This document shows positions 1 through 10,013 of a DNA stretch of 64,000 nucleotides, piece by piece. The notes under the pieces are model-generated. The model searched no databases. It saw only the letters and a list, made by a program, of their open reading frames with translations, and had not been told where the DNA came from. The stretch spans positions 2,947,093 to 3,011,092 of the forward strand of contig CM068590.1 in assembly GCA_035048485.1 (NCBI GenBank). The letters are read 5' to 3'. Position numbers and translations under genes: made by a program. Positions within the stretch are counted from its first letter, which is position 1, and every line of letters starts with the position of its first letter. This DNA is from Pteria penguin. Lineage: Eukaryota > Mollusca > Bivalvia > Pterioida > Pteriidae.

Positions 1-857
1 GGCGCACATGTGTCTGTGAAGTATTAGCCAAAATCGTTATTTTGGTACCAAATCTGAAGATTTACTGATACTTGTGGCGTAAAAAAGGGGGGAGCAATAC
101 TCATTACCCACCATGTATCTCCGTAAACAACGACATTAGACGTGTATTTATGAGTTCATGAACTCTAAGGAAATATTTTTATTGCCAATTCGGGAACTTA
201 TTGCAACAGTTTGTTTTTCTTCGTATCCTGAACATTTATGGTGTCTCCTAAAACATATTAAAAGTTTACGAAATTATATTTGCGGGAAAGTAAATTTTGG
301 GGGTAAAATTTTTGATTTATGTGAAAAAAAACCTAGGACGAAACAGGAAAATATATTTATTTTGGTTCGCGAAACACCTTCGCCTACGTTTTCCTTCATA
401 TAGTTACGTCATGCTGTTCTGCTTCATATACAATATATTAAGAAAAACAAAATAATGTTTAAATCAGGGGATGGAGGGATTTCGAAATTTGCAACAGAAT
501 AGTATAATCAAGGAAATCATATTTATTTATTTACCTTTTTTAGGATTCATACACAATATTTTGGACTTGATCCGTTTTTATATTGAAAAGAAAAACAACT
601 TTTCAAATGAAAATTCGATTTCTTTTTCTGATAGAAATCGATTTTATATCAAAATATCACTGAAAATAAAAAAAAAATGTCTTTATTCTTTGTAAATTAG
701 ATTATACGCATTGCTTACCATTTGTCTTCATTGAAATTGTGTTCAACTGAGTTTGCGCAATTGCCTTGACATTCTGCAAAACTGAGAAAGTTTTATAGTT
801 CATTCTTACGCTTCAGCATCGGAAATCGAAACTGGCTTTATATTTTTTGAATTTTGA
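1..857. other. Left flank outside the triplicated unit, no gene seen
   Basis: AT-rich sequence with only short open frames that lack any recognisable domain. The homology shared by units B and C upstream of their NHL genes stops in unit A at about 810-860, so this stretch is either the left edge of the triplication or a replaced segment. I see no repeat family or gene in it. Confidence 0.5.
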
Positions 858-988
858 ATCTCCATGTGTGTATATATTCTCTCCTCCACCCCCTCCCTCA
901 AATTAAATAGACTATTAATTACATTAATTGAATGATTACATGATTATAATCTATTGTTCTGTATCTTACAGATTAATGATCAGTACTA

Positions 989-1882
989 ATGGCAGATGCT
1001 CGATTCTCTGATAACCCAGCAAAATACAAATACCAGGAATGTGATGATACGAAATATTCTGCGGATGTGACACCTGGACCTTTACCACAGTCGCCACCGA
1101 CCTCCACAGAGTTATTATCCACGCCAGTAGTAGTATCAGCATTTAATCCTCGTTATGATGATCCATACATCGCCTGTACCACATCATCAGGTTTGGCGTG
1201 GGTGAGGACTGGTGATACACGCCTTCAGCTAATGGACCGTCACGGCACAGTGAAAGACACTATTAGTACTGACTTTGGGTTTAATGACGTCACGGTTACT
1301 CTATTAGGAGACATCCTTTTTAGTGACTGCGACAATAAGCGTATTGTGTCAGCGTCAAAGGGAATGACGTCATGGACTTTCACGACGTTAGTATCTACGC
1401 AGTACACGCCGTGGGGAATCTGCTGCTTACGTAATGGTGACGTCGTCGTGACGTATCCTCAGGATGAACACCGAGTCATCCAGTACAATAAGGCGGGGGG
1501 CGTTGTAAATGAAATTGATCGAAGCTTATTCGCAATTCCAGTTAGAGTAGCAGTGAATGCTGTCAACGATGACCTGTATGTGTGTGACATTGAGAAACAG
1601 AAAATATTAACAATAGGGACGGACCATAGGTTACGTAACGAGTATACAGTATCCGATAGTACATCATTCCGCCCGGTGGACGTCAGTTCTGATAGCAGAG
1701 GCCGCGTCCTCATCACCGACTGTTTGAACAACAAAATACATATCCTGGACAAGGACGGAAAGTTTATCCAGTATCTACAACAACCTGGATTGGAGGAGCC
1801 ATGCTATATTGATGTACACAGTGACGGAAACGCGTGGATCGGGGAGCATGTAAGAGAAGTTAAAATAATAAAATATCAATGA
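989..1882 (+). CDS. NHL-repeat beta-propeller protein, unit A (TRIM-like C-terminal domain only)
   Basis: A 297-residue open frame in one coding exon. Recurring blade-like segments end in patterns such as VTLLGDILFSDCDNKRI, NDDLYVCDIEKQKILTI and GRVLITDCLNNKIHILD, the NHL-type signature seen in TRIM2/3/56-like proteins of bivalves. These propellers bind protein or RNA partners, usually in the cytoplasm. No RING, B-box or coiled coil precedes it: a stop (977-979) lies in frame just upstream, and a splice acceptor ending at 971 (pyrimidine-rich, ending TTACAG) suggests a 5'UTR intron. Compared with copies at 23172 and 46041 it lacks five codons (AEPFE) after residue 5, without loss of frame. 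It is the only intact copy of three. A full E3 ligase is not supported; an adaptor-like propeller is the simplest reading. Confidence 0.85.
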   Translation: MADARFSDNPAKYKYQECDDTKYSADVTPGPLPQSPPTSTELLSTPVVVSAFNPRYDDPYIACTTSSGLAWVRTGDTRLQLMDRHGTVKDTISTDFGFNDVTVTLLGDILFSDCDNKRIVSASKGMTSWTFTTLVSTQYTPWGICCLRNGDVVVTYPQDEHRVIQYNKAGGVVNEIDRSLFAIPVRVAVNAVNDDLYVCDIEKQKILTIGTDHRLRNEYTVSDSTSFRPVDVSSDSRGRVLITDCLNNKIHILDKDGKFIQYLQQPGLEEPCYIDVHSDGNAWIGEHVREVKIIKYQ

Positions 1883-2009
1883 ATGTGACGGACAACATGC
1901 ACGTATAACAGTTGTATTACATCAATGGATACGAGTTATAAGTACAGAAATAGTTAATCATCATAATGAAGCGTGATTGTATCTTGATGAAGCGTATAGA
2001 TGTTCTAAT

Positions 2010-2140
2010 ATTTATTATAATCACAAAGCGGTGTCACTGCTGGTGGACTGAAAGTTCCCGAGGGCATCAGAAGTCTAGTTTTCAGTGCTTTTGTACTGAA
2101 GTGAAATATGTATATATGTGTAGATATTCTAATATTTATT
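2010..2140 (+). repeat. Fragment of hammerhead-associated repeat (GGTGTCACTGCTGG module), unit A
   Basis: Contains GGTGTCACTGCTGGTGGAC followed by a CCCGAGGGCATCAGAAGTC block and a CAGTGCTTTTGTACTGA hairpin. The same module occurs tandemly in unit B (24225-24450), in unit C (47070-47170), and in inverse orientation inside the retrozyme-like unit at 56547-56937. It lies in the 3' flank of the NHL gene in all three units. Confidence 0.6.
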
Positions 2141-2186
2141 CCAATACACATCTGTGAATTTAATTCTAATTCGAAGATTGAATATA

Positions 2187-2192
2187 AATAAA
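2187..2192 (+). promoter_or_regulatory. Candidate polyadenylation signal for the NHL gene
   Basis: AATAAA about 300 bases after the NHL stop codon; the surrounding sequence is conserved in units B and C. No transcript evidence is available. Confidence 0.35.
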
Positions 2193-2679
2193 ACAATTTG
2201 AATAATAGTAAAATAATGTAAATACCATACACTAAGAAAAGACGAACCAAACACCGGACGATGCTGTTCGGCTTGAGTTGGGTTTCATTGATTCAGGTAC
2301 CATATGGAATCCTCAATAACTCTGGGTAAATACGCAAAGGGCAGATAACTCAGAACAACAACAAGACAACAGATTTAAAAAACGAAAATAGCGGAACCAT
2401 CTGTTTTCACCTGTCTCCGGTTTTGACGCTTTTACATACCATTTGCATTTACGATATATGCTAAAACAGTTATAAATATAATATATATCATAACTTTAAT
2501 AATATAAGTCTGATTTTGCATTCCATCGTTTACAATTTAGGTTTTACACACACAGGGTTTGTGTAGGAGGTTTTCTGACAGAAGAATGTGGCAATAAATT
2601 TATTATTCTCAAAAAGTAAATGAAAAATACGTACTATCTCAGTCCTAAACTTAATAATTCATGATGTAAATGGTCAACT

Positions 2680-2680
<1 letters not shown>

Positions 2681-2738
<58 letters not shown>
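2681..2738 (+). repeat. (CAT)n microsatellite, unit A
   Basis: About 19 ATC/CAT triplets. The same site holds a shorter tract in unit B (25008-25050) and about three triplets in unit C (47879-47888). Confidence 0.95.
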
Positions 2739-3235
2739 ATGTCGATAATGGTAGGTTGCACCGATTCCTGACAACAATCTCTGTCACTTATTCTTTTTCA
2801 GTCTAATTCTATGTTCTTTGGACTCTGCAATGCCCCTTACACATTCAACATTGAATATAATTTCAATACAGTAAATATAGTCACTTCATTCCCAATTTCT
2901 CCGCTATTTGCTGAAATCCTGATCTAGGTTACCTGCAAATTCACACATTTGTTTTAGTATTCAGTCTGCCATAAAGCGTATGACTTCCTTTTAAAGAATG
3001 TCGTTCGTTTCGGTGAATCACAGAAAAAATCAAGTTTTAAACCGAAATTTCCGATTTTTGTCTATACACGTATGTGACAATACAGGTATTATTCCCAAAA
3101 CGGTTGATGAAAAATATGTATCATCTAAATTAGATAAGTAGCAATTTATAATGTAAATGGTCAGCTATAGACAGAAAAGAAAATTGCTATCGAGTGGTCG
3201 GAATAATTCTGAATTCACACTTGACACTGTAAAAC

Positions 3236-4085
3236 TCTTTAAAAGAGAAAACAAAAGACATCTGTACGACACAAGTCATTAAGGACATGCACATAAATAT
3301 AATAGTGGTAAAACACATAAAACGACATAACAAAAATATTCGATTGTACTTCAGTTATGATATCAACTTAGGACGTTCACTTAAAGTAACTAACTTCATT
3401 CAATTTGTGTAGTTAACCGGTTTACGAGTGCCCAATTTTCCCACTCGCCGCAAAAGTAGTGCAATCAAAGAACACACATTTAATAATGATAAATAATCCG
3501 TAAAGAGAATAAGGATCAACAGGTTTCTTAAGATGAGAGGTTATTTTTAATTTAACACAAGAAACATTCTATGGAATAATATGCTAGTATCAAAAATACC
3601 CACTTGTTTTAAAATGGAACAACGTCTGTTTAACACATTTCATAAATAAAACGATCTATTTAATGGACCCTACCGAAGCGGGGAATTATTTTTTACGAGT
3701 GGCACAGGATTAAACTTTGAAATTGACTAATCCGAAAGAGGACACTTACGAGTCATTACATAATTCGAACTATACTGGTCGGAAAGGTTAATCCGGATGT
3801 TACTTATAGACCATTTCAAGTGTTAACTACACAACTTGGAACAATAACAGCATTTAAAACTGTACGCTGATGGATATTTTTAAAAATTTGTTCTTTTGAG
3901 TAACGTTTGTTACTTTAATTGACCGTCCTAAGTTGGTATCGTAACCAAAGCAGAAACGAATATTTTTGTAATGTCGTTTTCCGTGTAAATTTTAATATTA
4001 CCATGTTTTGTGTGCATATCCTTGGTGATTTGTGTCATAACAGCTTTGTCAGATATCTTCTGATTTCTCTTTATATGATTTTAAC
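3236..4085. repeat. Foldback repeat with ~190-bp inverted arms, unit A
   Basis: The left arm (about 3236-3430) reads AAAAGAGAAAACAAAAGACA, then a conserved ACTTAGGACG block and GTGTAGTTAACC. The right arm (about 3900-4085) is its diverged reverse complement, with GACCGTCCTAAGTTGGTATC near its start. They flank about 470 bases. The family also occurs as single arms at 11555-11750, 30837-31265 and 50200-50660. No coding capacity; it resembles a foldback or MITE-like repeat I cannot name. Confidence 0.6.
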
Positions 4086-4480
4086 GAACGTCTGGATTTA
4101 CATCTCTTCCGAATTTACCTTTCACACCTTTAAACCTGTTGGCCCATGGTAAAATATACAACCAGTTGATCTACGGCAGTTATTCTTCTTGATGGTGGTT
4201 GTATATGATTCTGACATCATTATATAGGTCATCAAATAGGCTAGATCCGACTGTTCTTATTAAACACTTCATATCTCTTAAACACCACTGTAACTAATCG
4301 GTCGTTTCCGTTATCGAACAATATTTTATGGAAAATGAAGGGGAAGAATCTATTTTAAAACATCCTTTGTAAAACCAAAGCTTACTCACTATAAATAAAA
4401 AATGCACTATATAAATTTGATTTGGTTAAACAGAAATTTTTATTTTTAACTTTAAGAATAATTTTCATAAAACTGTTAAT

Positions 4481-5703
4481 AACGAACTCTTTCTCCAACG
4501 TTTCGGCCTTAAATGGTCTTTATCAAGGTAAAACGAAAACCGTCAGGTTGCTGTCTCGCTTGAATGGCACAACTGGCTGATCCGAAAATATTTTTCCATT
4601 GTTGGCGACTTGTGTAGTAAGTTCATATGATTTCGGGTTATTTTTGTATGTCTGGTAAGTGTTTTGAATATGTAATCATAGGCGGGACTCTGTATTTCTT
4701 TTTTTTTTTTTTGGTTTAATTTGTAATTCAGGTTTGATCTATCAACATTATCGACTTTCCTCAATTCTCGTTCAATGAATCTCCCACTGTATCGACGTTT
4801 TCTCGGCTGGATTTTAAGTTCTTTCCTACGTTTTGGTAGTCTGAATCTCTGCTACAGATTCTTCTTATCCTGATTCCCAAGTCGTAGGGTAGTGATGTTT
4901 TAACGCTCGAAGGGTGGTTGGAATTTCTATGCAGATATAAGTGCTTGTCTGTTGCTTTGGAGTACAGATCTGTTTGCAACTTATTGGCTTCTATGATAAC
5001 TATCGTGTCTAAGAATTCTATACTATCCTTGCTGTATCGGAGTTCAACTTTGATGTTTGAATGGATCGAATTTGTAAATTGGTGAAATTAATTTAGCGAT
5101 TGTTCTTCGTGCGTCCAAATACCAAAATCGTAATCTATATATCTTACATAAAATTTTGGTTGTTGTTCGAATTTTGTTAGTTCTTCATCCCATTTTCTCA
5201 TGTATGCGCATGCGTAATTTCTTCCCAATTTTGATCCGATTGCTACGCCATCAGTTTGAATATATTGTTTGTTGTTGAATCCGAAAATATTGTTTTCTAA
5301 AACTGTCTTGATCATTTCCATTACAGCTTTTGTACTGATAGATTTGTCTACCCTTTGTTCTAATGCTTCTTCAGAAGGACTGCAGGCGCTTGTGATTACA
5401 TATTCAAACACTTACCAGACATACAAAAAATAACCCGAAATCATATGAACTTACTACACAAGTCGCCAACAATGGAAAAAATATTTTCGGATCAGCCGAT
5501 TGTGTCATTCAAGCGAGACAGGAACCTAACGGATATTTTAGTTCATGGAAAGCTCAGCAAAGTATTTAAAACAAAAGATAGTTCAACAAATAGATGCGAA
5601 CAGAATTGCGTCGTTTGCAAAATTCTAGACCAAGGGGCAAGCTGCAAATTAAAAAACGTTGTGTATTGAATAAGATGCGGGTCATGTGAAAAAGTAATGT
5701 ATA
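4481..5703. mobile_element. Penelope/Poseidon-type retroelement remnant, inverted halves, unit A
   Basis: The left half is read on the minus strand and encodes reverse-transcriptase C-terminal pieces (LQTDLYSKATDKHLYLHRNS near 4860-4980; palm region at 5088-5411 with GSKLGRNYACAYMRKWDEEL). The catalytic box reads YIDYD instead of YIDD. The right half (5405-5703) is on the plus strand and carries the RT-endonuclease linker (PIVSFKRDRNLTDILVHGKL) and a cysteine pair CVVC. It stops just as the GIY-YIG domain would begin (MYI at 5699-5704), where a deletion joins it to host sequence. A hammerhead-like motif with GGCCGAAACG on the minus strand lies at about 4490-4535. The copy is dead. Confidence 0.75.
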
Positions 5704-6599
5704 TCCCAAGGAATCCTCCACATACAGGACAAGAATCAACGGAATTCCCAAGGAGAGAGGTCATAAAGATTTTATTGCACAAGAAAAGTTTATAGAATAT
5801 GTTGCCATCAAAAATATGTAAGGCGACATCAACATAAGTAAACCATGCTCTGCCCGTCTGTAAGCCTGTAGGTGTTTACAAGGTGTACATCGCTTTCTCC
5901 TACTCCTTTTTAAATGTTGGATCAGTACTTGCATTTGTTCATAACAATATGAAATAAACACATCCAATTAATTTTCATATAGACACTGAGTGTCAACTTA
6001 AACACGGAAATCGGAAACGATATATTGATGTCAAAGATTTGTTTTGAATAAAATATCTCGTCTCCAAGTGAAGTAGACGATGTGTGCCAAAGTTTAAACT
6101 CTACCAGGAAGTATTTCCCTATAGGTTTTAATATCAATTAGTTTCTGGTAGGGATTTTTTAAAGCTTGCAATCACTTCTAACGGAAAATTGCTGAATCCG
6201 CCTCTGATTAAATAGAGAGGCATCAACCAATCCATCCCAGCTGGTGGCGTTAAAAGAATATGCCAAATGAGATGATGAAAGCAAGCATGTAGAACATCAT
6301 GAATATCGCTTATATGGCATTCACTGCATAAATTACATATTTTATTGGCATTTGACACTAAAATAACCTATAGTAAATCTTCAATTGTGAGATTGTATTC
6401 TGCAACCAGACACTGTATATATAGAATAATAAGTCACTGCAAATGAAATTAAAATGATATATTTATATTAGTCTTCTTCTATTTTCTTTGTTCTCCTGTA
6501 TTTCTTTTCTTTTCTCATTTCACATGTATGCTTAGATTCAGTTTTCGAAATTAGACAACAAGGATAACCTCGAGTATGTCATTTGACCTACAAAATATT
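5704..6599. other. Downstream flank of the EGF gene, no gene seen
   Basis: Unit-specific noncoding DNA matching 31295-32192 in unit B and parts of 50700-51330 in unit C. On the minus strand an AATAAA lies at 6341-6346, about 254 bases after the EGF gene stop, and is a plausible polyadenylation signal. Short open frames here are not conserved. Confidence 0.5.
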
Positions 6600-7603
6600 T
6601 TATAAATATATGCTCGTCACTTCGTATTCTCTTGTCCCAATTTCGTCTACGATAAGAGACTCATAGAAGTTGACGGACATGTTGTCATTCGGTACTTCTC
6701 TAGATTTATCACTGACTTCACAATCCTGTCTTAATTCTAAGCCATGGTTCTCCGTGTAGGTATCTTTTCGTATTTCTCTTAATTCATCGTTGACTTCACC
6801 CATGGGATACATATTTCTCCATACCTGAACTCCTATTCTTCCAAGTTTCAAAGCATCATGTTGATCTTGTACTATAGTTTGTTCAAGTTCCAAAGCATCA
6901 TGTTGATCTTGCACTATAGCTTGTACAAGTTCCAAAGCATCATGTTGATCTTGCACTATAGTTTGTTCAAGTTCCAAAGCATCATGTTGATCTTGCACTA
7001 TAGTTTGTTCAAGTTCCAAAGCATCATGTTGATCTTGCACTATAGCTTGTTCAAGTTCCAAAGCATCATGTTGATCTTGCACTATAGTTTGTTCAAGTTC
7101 CAAAGCATCATGTTGATCTTGCACTATAGCTTGTTCAAGTTCCAAAGCATCATGTTGATCTTGCACTATAGCTTGTTCAAGTTCCAAAGCATCATGTTGA
7201 TCTTGTACTATAGTTTGTTCAAGTTCCAAAGCATCATGTTGATCTTGCACTATAGTGTGTTCAAGTTTCAAAGCATCATGTTGATCTTGCACTATAGTGT
7301 GTTCAAGTTCCAAAGCATTATGTTGATCTTGCCTAATTGTTTGCTCAAGTTCCAAATCATTCTTTTTATTTTGCTCTGCACTGTTTATGGTGGTATTTCT
7401 TTTTCCGAGATAAAATGACAGTAAAGATGCAATAATGACCGTAGAAAGATACAGAACAATGCTAAGTGTCTCCAAAATAGAACTCGGTACCTTCTTGTCG
7501 CATTCATTTGAATTCATCACGTCGCCTTCATCAATTGCTTCAAGTATAGCACAAGTATTATTTGAAAATTTATAAATCATAGCAATGTAAGATAATAAAG
7601 TAT
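6600..7603 (-). CDS. EGF gene A, exon 5: membrane segment, coiled-coil repeats, tail
   Basis: Starts after a CAG acceptor (7604-7606) preceded by GTTGACT; the first two bases complete an Asp codon with exon 4. It encodes an extracellular linker, a membrane segment, the GKR boundary and the repeat tail. After the repeats comes an acidic, polar stretch with two RKDTY/RQDCEVSD-like blocks, then FYESL and EYEVTSIYL before the stop. YESL fits a YxxPhi sorting motif or a single YxxL phosphotyrosine site; neither is proven. Confidence 0.8.
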
Positions 7604-9967
7604 CTGAGTCAACGAAAATTTTAAGTTGGAGTTGAGTAGAATGTTTGAAAGAGGAAATTTTTTATTCAAACAGCCTCAAATACCACGAATACCCTTAACG
7701 CATAGACTAAAGCGTCATTATAAATGTGTATTCATATATATATTTATTTATTTATTTTGTATTATGTTAAATTAGATCTATGACATCTTTAAGCAATGTA
7801 TAAATCTATATCAGAAATGCTTCTCTTTTGCTTCTTGTGTATTTATTTTAAACTTCTGGATGAATTCAAAAGAAAAAGTGAAAACGCCTGCCTAATGCAA
7901 GAAAAAAGAGGAGTTACTGGCTCAGTTATGAAGATATACAATACATGAATATAAATAATATACTAGAACATATAACACATTACAAAAATATTTGATAGTA
8001 GTGCAATTACGATACCGACTTAGGACGGTCATTTAATTTGACAAAAGCCAAACAAATGGTGTGGTTAAATATTAAGAACTTTGCAACGAACAAACCATTA
8101 GCGACGAGAAAGACCTAATTGTGAAGATCAATCTTATTTATCTATCGTTTTATATATTTTTCTTTTATATGAATTCAACAATAAAATTATACGTAAAGGG
8201 TAATAAAATAGGAAAGAATTAACTTAAAATCTTTACAACTTTTTTTTTGGATTACATTATTTGTTTGGACCACTTTGACCTGTGTTTGTGCAGTTGATTC
8301 TGAGAGTATCAGGGTAATAGTTTTCATTAAAATTTATTCCTTGTTTCCCACTTTGACAATCTAGATGCACAGAAATTTAGATCTTAGCAATGAATTCACA
8401 TACAGCAGTTAGAGATTAATTCTAGATATAACTTATATTTATCAGTACATCAACAAAATCAAACTTTAAGTATAAAGGAATGGGAATGAAATACCTTTTT
8501 CTAGCTTAAATTCTCTGCATCCTCTGTGTGGATTACAATACTCGTATGGATCACATTTACACGTATTGGTGCAGTTGACCCCGTAAGTATCAGGACTGCA
8601 GTGTTCTTTACAACCTGATCCTCTTTTGCCATTTGAACAAGCTACAAAAATATAATAAACTAGAGCGGCAGCAAAATGGAGACATGAAATCCTTTTATGA
8701 CAACCCATGAGGCATCCATAGAACAGGTTTAACAATCCAAGGTGCTATTCACTATCATAGAGATCAAAAGCTAAAGTCGAGGTCACAGTCTCCTAGTTTA
8801 GGTACATGACACACCCTCTTCCCATGATGCATCAACATGTAAGGTTTGATAAACCTAAGTGCTATGACTCAAAAGTTATGCTCCGGCCACGAAGTGGCCG
8901 AGGTTTTACTATCAAAGAGGTCAAAAGCCAAGGTCAAGGTCACAGTGACCTAATTTCGGTACATGACACATCCCCTTCACATGATGCATCAACATTTGTT
9001 TTGTCATGAGGAATAAGAAAATATATGGGATGGGGATCTGAACCAGTTTGAGATAATTGAAGATACCTGAAATGAAGGGTGGAGGGGGTAGGGGATTGAG
9101 GAATGACCCTGGGGATCCCCAACTTCTGCTATACAACTCGTCTTGTCATGAGGAATCAGAAAATACATGTATATAGTTTAGGGGTGGGAATCTGAACTAT
9201 TTTTGAGATAAACAAGGTTTTTACCATCACGGAGGTCAAATGTCATGGTCAAAATTAAGGTCACAGTGACCTAATTCTGGTAAACAACACATTGTCCATA
9301 ATGCATCCATCGAGCAGGGATGATCTTTTTAATATCATAGAGATCAAAGTCAATATCACAGTGACCTAGTTTTAGTACATGACACATCCTCTTCCCATGA
9401 TGCATAAACATGTAAAATTTGATAAATGTAGTGGCTATGGTGCAAAAGTTATGATCCGGACACGAAGTGGCCCGGGCTTTACTATCGAAGAGGTCCAAAG
9501 CCAAGGTCAAGGTGACCTAATTTTGGTACATGACACATCCCCTTCCCATGGTGCATCCACATACCAGGGACGGTCTGGACGGACGGAAAGACAGACGGAC
9601 AGACTGTCATCGTGATTCATATATACCCCCAAACATCGTTTGGGGGGGGGGGGCGTATAATAATGGAAGTAAATATAATCAGAACTCCAATGGTTGGACA
9701 ACACTTTAACATGGTAGTACAGTGAATAGCATTCTGATCGTCTCTAGGCACCGTTACTGAGTAGCCCCCCCCCCCTCCCTAACCCACCTCTGTGGGACTC
9801 AGCTATCGTGCGACGATGAGCTTACTGTGCATCGGCAGATGCCGTCACCATATACGTGAAATAATCATGGAGTGACGTAAAACATTAATCAAACCATACA
9901 TAATTATTTCTCATGCTTTTACTGTTGAAATTTTTCTATTTAAAAAGTTTGATGTGATTTGTTGGTT

Positions 9968-10013
<46 letters not shown>

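Noticed and set aside
158..695. Two short frames in the left flank
   Set aside because: AT-rich, no domain, no splice or duplication support.
6842..7361. CRISPR-like regular array
   Set aside because: Direct repeats have no unique spacers and sit in a coding exon of an animal gene.
6858..7418. 186-codon plus-strand repeat frame
   Set aside because: It is the antisense shadow of the 42-bp coding minisatellite; the period is a multiple of three, so both strands stay open. The minus strand fits a spliced gene with a membrane segment.
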